Source of the DNA: Oreocharis arfaki
Lineage: Eukaryota; Chordata; Aves; Passeriformes; Paramythiidae
DNA: 64,000 nt
Assembly (NCBI GenBank): GCA_013398015.1
Contig: VZRR01012583.1
Span: 1-64,000 of the forward strand
Reading direction: 5' to 3'
In this document: positions 22,701-33,933 of the stretch, piece after piece
Position numbering within the stretch: the stretch's first letter is position 1
How the letters are laid out: every line of letters begins with the position of its first letter
Position numbers and translations under genes: made by a program
The notes under the pieces: generated by a model
The model's database searches: none
What the model was told of the DNA's origin: nothing
The model's input: the letters and a program-made list of their open reading frames with translations, nothing else

Positions 22701-24539
22701 TCAGTGATATTTTAAGTTAGGGATTGAGAGGGAGTATGAATCCCAAAGGCTCATTCCAAGGAAGATATTTAATAGCTACAAACCACCATGGTATAGTATT
22801 GAGAAAGTTATCATTTCAATATTGTGGGAGTGTCAGGAGTTTTACCATCGAGCCAGATATGAAGGTTTTTCTCTGTAGTGCTCTGAGATTAAAATTGTTT
22901 GGATATGCATGTACATATGTTTGGACTGAGAGGCTTGAAAAGTAAAAATATCAGGGAGCTTTTAAGTTTTCAAGGCAGCATCACAGACTATACAACGCAA
23001 ATGTCAAAAATGGAAGAAAAAGCATAGAAGTTGCCACGAAGTGTCTTCTGTAGAGTTACTCACTAGTGATGTCATAAGAGAATTATCAGAGCTTTGTGGC
23101 ATCTGTAAGAGGTCTCGGATTCCAGGGGCAATGTGAAAAGGATGTTCTTGCCAGGTACAACTGGCTTTTAAGCAGCTAAGCAGTAAGTGAAGGCACAAGG
23201 CAGGAACTCTTCAAGAACAGTGCACCTACTGTGGGGGCTTTGTTTGAGGACCTTGTGCAAATAATGCACTGGAAAAATCAAGGAGGCTGCTACTGATAGG
23301 ACTCTTTAACAAGGCCCTTCACTCTAGAATTCAAAGACATTATGCAGTTCCGTTTCTGGCATTCATAGTCAGTGCCATAGCCTCTATTAAAATAAAGAGA
23401 GAGATCTCCAAGCTTAGAGGAATAAAGTTGTCAGTAACAGGAAATTAATTATTTGGTTTGATTTTTTTCTGTATTTTTATTCTAAATCATTTAACTGGAC
23501 AAGAAATAAAGTACGGAATACTTGGTACAGTATAATAGCCTGCATATAGTCTAATACAGAAGTGAGAATTTAGCTTAAAGATAATAAATTTGTAATATTT
23601 GCAGAGATGCAGTTTCGAAAATGAGTCATTTATGAAGATTTTAAAGAAGAAAAAAACAATTCCTCCCCACAGTTAATAATGAAATTAGCCTTAATATCTA
23701 CAACATTTTGCTGCTGCACAATAATCTGGAGTTTTGTGGCAGCTCCTGAGAGGCATCTCTCTCCTGGGATGCTTCTTTCTTGAGAGCTGTCAAGTGTCTG
23801 GTATGATAAGGAGCATTTGTGCAAAGGCAGGGAAGAATCAAGATCAGGGAGGTTAGAGGGGCAGGAATGGGAATTTTGCCAACACTGAAGAAGGAAGAGG
23901 CCTGAGGTTGGATTTTACTGAAATCTAGCTGCACTCTTCTTGCATCCCTTTGCACAAGATGTTGAACTTCTGGCCTCTGATTTTCTAAAGATAAAATGCA
24001 AATGAATAACCAATTGGAATGTGACATAAATTAAGAAAGCTGCAGGTACAGTTTGCATAATTCATCTTCTATTCTGGTAGAGCTCACTACAGTAAAGTTG
24101 GTAGTGGTATGATCAGTTATGGCTAGGATGGTATGGGATTCTGTAAGAAATGTCATTTTTTACTGAAATTCAATCCAGATACTTATTTTCACTTCACATT
24201 GTTTGAGAAATACTAATCTGCTGTGTGAAGAAACACCATATCTTAAAGCAGAAATGTTATGGGCTAATATTCAGTAGCAAAAATGTTCAGATTTTAATTC
24301 CTCATTGTCTTAGTCATAATTTTCCTTCACATCTGTTTTGTTTTTTTTTTTCTTTCTTATAAAAGAAATCAAGGCAAAATGTGCTAGGGGATTGATGATT
24401 TTTTTGTGAGGGCTCTAATCTAATTTTCTGCCCGTTTCAGACTCAATTATTAACGATGGCACTATTATTTTTGCTCTTCTTTTTCTTTTAGCTGTGTTAG
24501 TCTCTATTAGCAGAGACAAGCCACCATACCATAAAAATA
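22701..24539. other. Unique AT-rich DNA, nothing recognised
   Basis: Several small open frames (for example minus 23698-24027, 109 codons) lack any protein-like features. No repeat family or RNA gene is recognised. Confidence 0.45.
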
Positions 24540-24980
24540 TGCTGTCATTTGTCATTACAGAGGACAATAGTTACACACTTTAACAACTGTGTGTTTTGTC
24601 ATAGTTTTATAGGCATCAGGTATATAATCATATGCTATATTCTGGCAGCCAGGAAGGCAGTGCAATGCATCAGCAGGAGAACCAAAATGGCCTTCAGCAA
24701 TATGTGCAAACTCAAACACTGAAATACTGCTTTCTGTGGGCCTTTTGTATTTATATTCGAAATGCTGCAGCACAATAACGATAGTTGAACACGGTCAGAG
24801 GTCTAATGAATTAGATTTTTCCTTGGCTCTGTTGAAAACACATTTAGCAGTTTCAGCAATGGCAAGCCCATCTCATTAAATTAAGTGCCTCAGCTACCAG
24901 TGCCAGCAACACTTCATAAGGCTTATGGACTAAACTTTTTGGGATATTGCTAGTCTGGCACATGTCCCAAAGAGATGATC
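24540..24980. promoter_or_regulatory. Possible conserved non-coding block
   Basis: A higher-complexity stretch without long A/T runs, containing TAATGAATTAG (24804-24814), CTCATTAAATTAAG near 24872 and several inverted TGCAGCA/TGCTG-type words. There is no open frame of note. Its appearance suggests constraint, but this is an impression only. Confidence 0.15.
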
Positions 24981-25374
24981 ATCTACTTTTTAGAGAACCA
25001 CTATCAGATGCAATAAATATTTGAGGGTCACCAAAGGTAGACAGCAGGTTTGTGCATTGAGGTGAGAGAAGATGAAAAATATGAGGAGTTTTCTAGATTT
25101 GTCCCTAGAATGTTTTTATAGTTTTATCCAAGAGAAATGTTCATTTAATATAGGGGCATATTTAATTGTTTTTATTCACCTTAGGATATAATCATATTGG
25201 CTTAAGCTGTATTTATCTTGCAGCAAAGTGCTCTTCTCTTTTACTCTAGAGAGAGGAATTTATCTTTATGTTATCTCCAGTATACTGATATTTGAAAATG
25301 TGGACCCAAGCATATTTCAGATGTATTCCCATGGTTTTCGATCAGATGAACTGCTAAGGCAGGGCATCATTGGA
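24981..25374. other. Unique AT-rich DNA, nothing recognised
   Basis: Ordinary AT-rich sequence up to the GC-rich LTR fragment. No exon or repeat seen. Confidence 0.45.
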
Positions 25375-25806
25375 CTGAATGTGCCCGGGGTCTGGTGGGG
25401 GCTGCTGGGCAGTCTCTGAGAAGTGTCTGGAGCTGACCCATGCCAGACACAGAGCAGGAGGTGATCCAGGTGCCAGAGCAGGGTTGCCCCTGCAGCTCCT
25501 GGAGAAGTCCATGGTAGAGAAGGCATTTCCCTGCAGCCCGTGGAGGACCACAGTGGAACAGATATCCATAGAGCAGCCCTTGGAGGATCCCACGCCAGAG
25601 CGGGTGGATGTGCACTGAAGGAAGCTGCAGCCTGAGGGGGACCCTGTGGAGAGGAGCCCACACAGGAGCAAGTTTTCTGGCAGGACAGCGGGAATGTTGG
25701 AGCAATGTGTTCCAGAAGCACTGGGGCCCAAGGAAAAGTGTCTCTACCAGAGCAGTTTGTGAAGAACTGTAGTCTGTGGGAAGGACTCATGTTGGAGAAG
25801 TTTGTG
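25375..25806. mobile_element. LTR fragment of an avian endogenous retrovirus (probably ERVL type)
   Basis: A sharply bounded GC-rich block built of degenerate units of the type TGGAGGA-CCCAC-CAGAGCAG, visible near 25540, 25581, 25647, 25738 and 25777. I recognise the wording (for example GAAGGACTCATGTTGGAGAAG-like text near 25780) as the interior of a common passerine LTR. Both ends of the LTR are missing. The 31229-31635 fragment is the terminal part of the same family in the opposite orientation. The GC richness removes stop codons, so all three minus frames stay open for 112-157 codons, but no protein is implied. The family name is not asserted. Confidence 0.68.
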
Positions 25807-26545
25807 GGGAAAAACAGACAAAATCAAGCTTGAACATAATCCTTTTCTGTATCCTGGTTTTGCCAGTGCCTTTTACCAAACGGTACCAGAAGAAATAGAT
25901 TTAAAACGCATAAAATGCTCAGGTCTTCTCCTACTTTCCAGCCACCACATCATCATGATTATACAGTAGTTAGACTGTCCTCAAACTTAACTTCAAAGCA
26001 TATTTCTAAGATTAAGTCCTTTAAAGACTATTTTAAAAGATTTAAGCAAATAAGTAGGAATTTGCAAAATACAGCCCACGGCAGGCAAAAACAGCCTCCT
26101 GGTTTCCAACAGAAAATTTGAAATGGGCAGGTTTACTTAATTTTTAAGTGCTCTGTGGACTTGTAATTTGATTGCAGCAAGGCATTTCCCTCCATTCCCA
26201 ACCCCCAGCCCTGCTGTTCTATTATGTTCCCAACCAGTCCTCACTTCATGTGACAAATAGCTTATTTACTCACATCGGGAAGTGAGGTATCTCAGTCATC
26301 ATTCCTCCTTGCTCGAGGATAATCTTTGTATCCAGGAAAGTACTGCAAACATTCATTTATGGATGTTGCAGTTTGAGGGGACTGTCTACGTCCTGCTGAA
26401 GCTGTCACATGCTGAATGATAAATAGCTGCAGAAAAAGACAGAAAAATGACTGCTTCTCTACAGCCTAGCAGTTATCTTCTCATTCTTGGATAGGATCAT
26501 CTTTTTTCTTTGAACATTTTGCTCTTTCATAGCAAATATTCAGGA
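25807..26545. other. Unique DNA, nothing recognised
   Basis: No gene, RNA or repeat family recognised between the LTR fragment and the TTTTG repeat. Confidence 0.45.
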
Positions 26546-26590
26546 TTTTGTTTTGTTTTGTTTTGTTGTTTTTTGTTTTGTTTTTTTTTT
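26546..26590. repeat. (TTTTG)n microsatellite with poly-T end
   Basis: Several TTTTG units followed by a T run of more than ten bases. Confidence 0.95.
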
Positions 26591-27129
26591 AATGAAAGAA
26601 ATACTGTCTTTATACAGAGTAAGAAACTGAAAGGCAGAGAGATTAGAAGTATGCTGTAGATACAAGTCCTAGATGCAGATAGTTGAACTGGTTTTGTCCA
26701 CTCCCTGAGCTGGCTGAAGTTGAAATACCTTTGATCCAAACATGATTTACAGACAACAGTGCGTGGTGGTGGCCAGCAGTAATTTGCCTACCAGCTTTGC
26801 AGAAGGTGGGGGGCATCTCTCATGTTCTTAACCTATCTGTCTCTCTAACCTTATCAGCTCTTTGTTCATAGTATTTAAAACCTCCTTTAATTTCTAGTAT
26901 ATGTTTGCAATATGCTGTATACACAATATGTATATAGAGGACACCAACACCTTTGGGTTGGAAGGGCCTGCTGTGATTGATGAACATTATCAGTTAATTT
27001 GAAAATTTGATCCACATTTAAACATCATAGAGGAAGTTTCACTGGGAGTACAGTAGAGAAAGGAGATGAAAAACACAAGGAGAAAAACTGTTTAGCCAAA
27101 GCGGTTTTTGCTGAAATCTCTTTTATTAT
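26591..27129. other. Unique DNA with a possible tiny CR1 scrap
   Basis: 26951-26972 reads like the 'gggttggaagggcc' block of a minus-strand CR1, but it is too short to call. The rest shows no feature. Confidence 0.35.
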
Positions 27130-27583
27130 CATAGAGTCACAGAACCACAGAATGGTTTGGGTTGGAAGGGACTTTAAATGTCCTCCAGTTCCAAGCCCCT
27201 CTGCCATGGCCAAGGACACCTTTCACTAGACCGGGTTGCTCAAAGCTGCATCCAGCCTGGCCTTGAACACTTCCAGGGATGAGGCATCCACAGCTTTTCT
27301 GGGCAACCTCTTCCAGCGCCTCACCACCCTCACAGTAATGAATTTCTTCCTCATAACTAACCTAAATTTACTCTTTCAGATTAAAGCCATTATCCCTTGT
27401 CTTATCATTACATGCCCTTGGAGTAAGTCCCTCTCCAGCTCTCTTGTAGGTCTGCTTTAGGTACTGGAAGATGCCATAGGGTCTCTCCAGAGCCTTCTCT
27501 CCAGGATGAACAATCCCAAGTCTCTCAGCCTGTCCTCACAGGAGAGGTGCTCCAGCCCTCTGAGCATCTTTGTGGCCTTCCTC
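27130..27583 (-). mobile_element. CR1 LINE, 5'-truncated 3' end
   Basis: On the plus strand it begins with the reverse of the CR1 tail (CACAGAACCACAGAATGG) and continues with GGTTTGGGTTGGAAGGGAC, the 'ccatggccaaggacacc' and 'cagcctggccttgaacac' blocks, and 'gagaggtgctccagccct'. The element therefore lies on the minus strand with its 3' end at about 27130. It is a well-preserved copy of about 450 bp. The small open frame at 27236-27460 on the plus strand is antisense to it. Confidence 0.95.
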
Positions 27584-29010
27584 CTACAAACAAAATTACA
27601 TTGCCTCACGTTGTAGAGCTTTTCTATAGAATAGTCTGTCTAATCTGTTCATTAGGAAGGTGTTTACATGGCAGCAAGAAAGGTGACAACTGCCCTATTT
27701 TTACACTTCAAGTGACTACAACTTCAAGAGCATGTTTAAAATGAATGGCTGTGCAGTGCTGAGAAAAACTAGGAGAACCAAGAAACAGACACTGAACAGA
27801 ACACACCTTTGCTCCCAGTAAAATCACTGGCACATTTCCATCAATTTCCAGGAAGGAAAGGTTGGTATCTTATACAATTCCATTCATTATACTTATAAAT
27901 CTGTAATTTTACTTGAAATGTCAAAAGTGATGTATGTCTCTGGTTTTGGTTTTATCTTTCTTATGTTTGCTTGGCAATGTAAGAACTATTCTGGCTCCAG
28001 TTAAAAATGTGACAATACCTGTCACAAACACCACTTCTCCAAAACTTTTCTTCTTCCCATCAAATATACTTGTTCTAGTATTTCACACTGAGGGAATGAT
28101 GACTTCATAGACTGCCTGGATACTTGTATTCTGCAATACCAGAATTACAGATTTCTATCCTGATTGTTCCCTGATTTCACACCAGTCTTACTGACAAAAG
28201 AATTGCTTTCATAAATACAGCAGCTGATCTAGAGCAACTGTCCACTGTGGATTCGTTTAGCCCATGGCAAATGTAAAATAAATTGAGTTTGCTTAGCCTT
28301 CTTTCATGCTAACTTAAATTACGCTGCATTTGCCACAGGCTAAGAGAATTCAAATAGATATTTATTGTGGATTTGCCAGCACGTGGTAACTTCTCACCCC
28401 ACAGCATTTTAGCTGCTTGAGGTCTCAGGCAGAGAAGTTTTAATGTTGCAAGTTCTCACATTAAGCAATAAAATTAACCAATAAATAAAATTTCAGCATC
28501 ATTTTGTGGAAAGTGGATACAGAAGCTAAGCTGGCCTGAGATCAAATACAAGACCATTTAATTAATGAACAAAGGAAGGCAGACAAAAGTAGGTCTCGAT
28601 TTAGAAATCTTTTAAAAGATGAAGTTGCCTTATTAAGATGGTCAAAGTCAATTTTGAATGATTGTCCAGAACTCTTAATGGCACACTTTCAGAAAGTTTG
28701 GTTCTATTGCCCTTACAGAGAGCACAAGTTCCATGATTGTTTTCTGACTGCACAAAAGTAGTCTGACACCTTACAGCATATCTTTATGCATTGCTCTCCT
28801 AGAGCAGAAACTTCTCTAAAACTGTCAGATAATGCTTGACCTTGATGCATTTGAGAAGACAACAGCCTTAATTTTATGATTTAAAAATCCAGTAGTATAA
28901 TTGAAAACTGTAACAGCAATTTACTAATCATAGAAATATTTTTTTAGGTAAGATTTGCAATCAGGAGATTTTATGTAGACCTGTGAAAATCCACCATACC
29001 TTTTATTTGA
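27584..29010. other. Unique AT-rich DNA, nothing recognised
   Basis: No exon, RNA gene or known repeat is recognised. Only short chance ORFs are present. Confidence 0.45.
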
Positions 29011-29065
29011 GATAGGATAGGATAGGATAGGATAGGATAGGATAGGATAGGATAGGATAGGATAG
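29011..29065. repeat. (GATAG)11 pentanucleotide microsatellite
   Basis: Eleven perfect GATAG units followed by one GATAT variant. It sits exactly at the 3' tail of the adjoining minus-strand CR1 remnant. Confidence 0.98.
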
Positions 29066-29145
29066 GATATTTTGGCTGGACAAGACCTACAGTGGTCATC
29101 TAATCTAACTGACCAATTCAGGGATGACCAAAGCAGATCTTTTTC
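29066..29145 (-). mobile_element. Short CR1 LINE 3' remnant
   Basis: Plus-strand text TTTTGGCTGGACAAGACC, then GTGGTCATCTAATCTAACTGACCAA and a GGGATGACCAAA-like block, corresponds to the last roughly 80 bp of a minus-strand CR1 (usual form TTGGGTTGGAAAAGACC...ATCATCTAGTCCAAC). The usual octamer tail is replaced by the GATAG array. Confidence 0.72.
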
Positions 29146-31228
29146 CTCTTTGCATTTTAATAACATTATTTTCATTTTGTATCTTGAGTGTGTAGTTTAA
29201 TTAGCTTTACGCATAATCAAATATCTGGAGATCTATACTAAAATTCTTGCTTATTTAACCACTGTTTAAAATGCAGCTTACAGAAATTTGAAGAGTGCTA
29301 AAGCAAGACAGTCAACGTTTGTCAATGATGCCATTGTAAAACGCTACCCTTTGGCTAATCTCTTTGAAATTGGTAGAGTAGGTAAGGAGAAAAAAAACAA
29401 ATCTCAAAGTCTCCCCTAAATACTTAGTAAGTTGTGTGGTGAAATACAAGCCAGTTAATGGTTTCTTTGCTGCAAGTCCTTATATTTGTATATTCTGAGT
29501 TATGACAGATCAAAGACTTATGTTCACCTACAGAGAACTGGAGGCTTTCACACAGTGCTTCCTGGGCTATTCCTAGTTTTAAGTAGCATGTCTGGTGATA
29601 AAACAAGCAGTCTACTTGCATAGGGGTTTTTTTAAGAGTAAAATGATGAGACTTAAAGCCTAATCAGTGTGTCTCTAAGATTTCCCCTTATAATACCGAA
29701 AATTAGGTGGTGCTTTTACCAAATTTAAGTTCTTGTTTTGATAAATCTTAAAGCAGGCAAGATTTTTCTATGTTGTTTCATCGTGCTGGGATTTGGTATT
29801 TAGCACAGCTTATCTGCAGCACAGAAGACTCATTTCGCAGCTATTTTTAATGGGAAAAAACAAAAAAAAAAACAACATTAAAGCAGAAAATTTTTGAATC
29901 TTGGTTTCAAGAGAGGGATCACTGTCTTTAACTCTCACAGAAGCCAGCAGTGACTTGGGGTCAATCAGCTAATTTCCCCACCGGGCTTGTTATCACACAG
30001 AGGCGAATTTGTTTTCTCATGAAATACAAGACTGAAGCTCTCCTTTTCCACCAACACAAGTGACCTTATTAGGTTTGAGGTTATAGCTCCCTGGTCTTAA
30101 GTTGAGTGGTATAAAATAGCTCAAGAATGATCAAAATATTCTTAATCTGTAGGTACTTGCTCTAATTTCTGAAGAATTCCAAAATGTTCTAAACAACTCT
30201 TGCTTGCTTTTGAGTGACACTCCCAAGCTGCAAGACTAAAGTCTTCACAGTTTAAAATGTGTGTGAGACAGTCACGATCAACCATGGGATAGTTCATTGG
30301 CACCATGTGTATTCCTTTTAGGCTTCACAATTTTGCAGCATTCAGAGTTTATCTAGGATTTTTCTTGAAGAAGAAAATTTCATCCTTTACATGTGGCGTA
30401 GACCACCGCATGTCAAATAACACGAGCTGATCCTCTGCTTATGCTAAAGAAACATGTTTCCTTTCCTAAAAATAATCTAGTGCACTTCTGCCACCAGCCA
30501 GACAGCCAGGGGCTCTCCCTGCAGCTGAATCAGATCCTTATGTCACTGGCCAACCAGCAAAAACTTTTTTTTTTTTTCACTCCAGCTGAGCAGCCAGGGC
30601 CTCAAATCCCCACACAGTCCAGTCCAAGGGATGTGAAACCCTGAGGATGCCGCTCACTTCTTGCTGAACTAACTGCAAATTGCTCATGTTGTGAAAACGT
30701 TCTTTGCGAACCCCAAATATCACACTGTTAAACATGTAAAGCTTGTATTTTAAAGAAATTAGTGTCACAAGTGGGCAGTTGAGGAATATCAGCCATTAAA
30801 TCTCTGGTCACTCCTTTGTTTAGAGATGTACTGTGCTTATACCTGCTGCACTCACAGCCCCTTAACTGAATGATAGTTACCTGTCAGCTTTTCTTTACAA
30901 TTAAAGGCCACCTGGCTAGTGCAGCAGACACGCAAAACTCTCACATTTAAACACTGCAAATTGAAGAGGTAGTCAGGGAATTTGCAGTACTTACTTAGTT
31001 TTCCCTTTAGAAGCAGGAAGAAAGTCTAACCTCACAATCCATTTTGGAAACTCCTTTTCTATGACATCCTGTTTGCAACTTCTAGTAGCAATTCTCACAT
31101 TTACCTAAGCTTTCTTATACAGTTTTCAGACACCTTTTGCTCATCAGATCTCAGTTTTTCCATCAACCACAAGTTTAGGTGTCTCCAGAAATGTCATTTA
31201 CTGTAATGAGATCCTGATGTTTCTCAGC
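29146..31228. other. Unique AT-rich DNA, nothing recognised
   Basis: Includes an A-rich stretch near 29855-29880 and a 12-base T run near 30566-30578. No exon or repeat family is recognised. Confidence 0.45.
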
Positions 31229-31635
31229 TGTGGCAACTTGACCTTAGCTGGCTGCCAGAGACTCTCTCACCCTCTCATCAGCAAGATGGGGAGGAAATAT
31301 GATGGAAAAGTCCAAGGATTAAAGTAAGGACAGGGAGATCACTTACCAATTACCATCACAGGCAAAACAGATTCCGCTTGGGAAAATTAATTCATTGCCA
31401 GTTTATAATGGAGCGCAAGAGTGAGAAATAAAAACAAAACTAAGAACACCATCTCCCCAGCCCTCCTTCTTCTCAGTCTCAACTTCACTTAAGACTCTTC
31501 TTGCTCCTGCCCCCTGAGAGGCACAGAGGTGTGAGGAATGGGGCTGGAGGTCAGTTCATGATGCTTTCTCTCTGCCTCTCCTTCCTACAGCCCCAGTTTG
31601 GGGTCCTTCCATGGCACCCAGTCCTCCCACGTACC
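31229..31635. mobile_element. Terminal LTR fragment, same family as 25375-25806
   Basis: Starts TGTGGCAACTTGACCTTAGC, a decayed form of the TGTGGTGGGTTGACC LTR terminus. It continues with the GATCACTTACCAATTACC block, the GAGAAATAAAAACAAAACTA block and a C/T-rich segment containing CCCCCTGAG. It ends in the CTCCCAC-type repeats where the family's GC-rich tandem part would begin. It is 5'- or 3'-terminal depending on element orientation, which I cannot fix. The opposite LTR end and any internal viral sequence are absent. Confidence 0.72.
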
Positions 31636-32750
31636 TGAATAGGAAATGTAGGTAAAATGCAATTTCTGACTTCTAATTAGCAGCCCATCTGATCTGAGGA
31701 GCAAAAGTGATATGCAGTCGTACCTGGATAGCCTGATGCTGCCCCAGACATAAAACCTGGAAATTTTGGAGTAAATTATAAGCTACCAAATATTCACTTT
31801 GAATCGTGCTGCAGAGAAGGCTCAATTCTATGAAAAAAAAATGGCAAAGATGGTAATAAGCTTATGTGACTGACAAAAGTCAGTGATGTATAGTGGCAGG
31901 CAGTAGGGAAGTCCTTCACTGCCTTTGTAAATGTATACTAAAGAAATTGCTAACCATGGCAAAATCTCTGCTTTGCACAGATGAGAGGCAAAAGACAGAT
32001 GGACCTGAAATGGTCAATGGAACACAAAAAATAGTCATCAGAATTCATTCTCTGCATGAATGAGAGGCAAAGCCAGGGTTTCTAGTTCAAATCAGAATAT
32101 GGGTTGTGCTTAAACCATATTTGTCCCAAGTGTTGTCATGCCACTTATGCAGAATCTGTTTGGGGGTTTTTTGGTGGGGGGTAAGCAGATAGTTTCATCC
32201 TTTTTCTTGTTCCTTCACATTCTTTATTTTCATTGTATTATTTTCATACATTTTCACTTCTGGAACCACGGGCCTAAAGCAATTTTCAGTAACATATGTG
32301 TGGTTTCCTCGTACTCCTTAAGTTGTCTCAGCAGTGAACATTCAGTTTTTCACTTCTTCTGTGAAGATGTTCCGTGCACAGCACATTGTCACAGCTCTGC
32401 TGGTTAGCTTAATTTTTTTCCAGTCACCTGTACTGAAGTGAAAGTGGACTTTTGGATTTCTATGTTAATATTATCCAACCTGCACCCAGACAGTAGATGG
32501 AGGGGAAAGGAGAATGGGGAAGGAGAAAGGGCAGGCTCTTCCTTAGTAAAGACTCTCTGCAGAAGCTTCTCCTTTTGCTGTCTCTCTTCAGACAGAGACT
32601 ATAAAAACTTAGTCCCTTTTACTTCCAAACTTCTTCCTGAACTTTGTCCCCACCAAATAAGACAGGCACACCTGTATTTTATGTTGCAATTCAAGAGACA
32701 AGCTAATTATTTCATTATTGTTAACCATTATCATGTTTTTGTTCTGTTTT
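31636..32750. other. Unique DNA, nothing recognised
   Basis: Two overlapping small open frames (32138-32407, 32438-32785) are without recognisable features; the second runs into the TTTG microsatellite. Confidence 0.45.
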
Positions 32751-32780
32751 TGTTTGTTTGTTTGTTTGTTTGTTTGTTTT
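32751..32780. repeat. (TTTG)n microsatellite
   Basis: Seven consecutive TTTG units with a T-rich edge. Confidence 0.97.
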
Positions 32781-33685
32781 TCTGACAAAACAGCCAAGGG
32801 CAATATTTTTTTGTGTTAAGCAGGCATTGTACAAATAAAGATTGCAAATACAATCAGGAAATACAGCCAAAGTACCTAGAGAAAAAATATTTATTATTTT
32901 CTACAGGGATAAAACATTTCTTCTGATTGAGCAGTGCCAGTTTGATCTCTGACACTGCTTAGGCCATATCCATTGAGGCTGGTGGAAGAGCACCCAGTTT
33001 TTCAAAGAAAAGGCAAAAGCTACCTCTCACCATATCATCTGTCCAAACAATTGGGGATTCGATTACTGGGACACATAGGGAAGTATATTTACTGACCTCA
33101 GTGCAGCCTCAGAGCACAGATTAAGACTTCAGAGTAAACTAAAATATAAATGTTGGCATTCTTTCCTTCAGAGGTCTACCTTAATTAGATGTTAATTTTG
33201 TTCCTCTTTTTTCCATGCAAATTTTCACATGAATCCAGCTTAATTTTTTATTCATACGGTAACAAGAGTTACATAAAAACAGATTTGAGTGGCTAATAAT
33301 TGCAAATTAGTCAATGATCATTCCTAAAAATTGATAGAATTAATTGCAATAAGCTACCTAGAGTATCAAGGTATTAGTGGATAGATATATATCCTGAACT
33401 GTACACATTAAAACAATGTATTGTACAGTATTGCTGAGAAAAACTCTTCCTAAAAAAGGTTGTATGTTATGCTTCTATAAATCAGACCTAACTATTATAC
33501 TGATGCCAGCCTAATGTAGTGATAACATTTAAATAAATGTTCTTCTCATATCTTTAATCATATGGAAAGCTATGTGCCTCCAGTCTGAGAAATATTATGA
33601 TCGAAGTGTCAGAAGAACAATACCCTTGTCTTCTTTCAAAGATAAAGTAAGATTTGTATTCAGTTCACAACACCTCCAGTATATG
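32781..33685. other. Unique AT-rich DNA, nothing recognised
   Basis: Ordinary AT-rich sequence with no open frame or repeat of note. Confidence 0.45.
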
Positions 33686-33730
33686 GAAAAAGAAAAAGAA
33701 AGAAAGAAATTTAAAAAAAAATAAAAAGAA
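33686..33730. repeat. A-rich (GAAA)n tract
   Basis: GAAAAAGAAAGAAAGAAA followed by A runs. Confidence 0.9.
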
Positions 33731-33843
33731 ACTGTGAAGTATTAGTAAGTTTATATACATGAGTGAGAGCGAAAGTTACAAAATCAGTAGGGGTATGTGT
33801 GGAAGTTAAGTAATAATAATTAACTTGAAAGCCATTTTTAACG

Positions 33844-33933
33844 TGTAAATACATGTATGCATGTGTATGTATGTGTAAATACATGAAGTATACGTGTATA
33901 TATATTTACATACGTATGTATTTAAATATATAT
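33844..33933. repeat. TATG/TACA alternating tract
   Basis: Mostly alternating purine-pyrimidine words (ATGCATGTGTATGTATGTG, ATACGTGTATATATA). GTGTAAATACATG occurs twice, 30 bp apart (33843 and 33873). Confidence 0.8.

Noticed and set aside
25317..25790. 157-, 125- and 112-codon minus-strand ORFs
   Set aside because: They lie within the GC-rich LTR repeat units, where stops are rare in every frame.
26940..26985. 'gggttggaagggcc' text like a CR1 block
   Set aside because: Under 25 bp of similarity, with no neighbouring CR1 blocks before the separate element at 27130.
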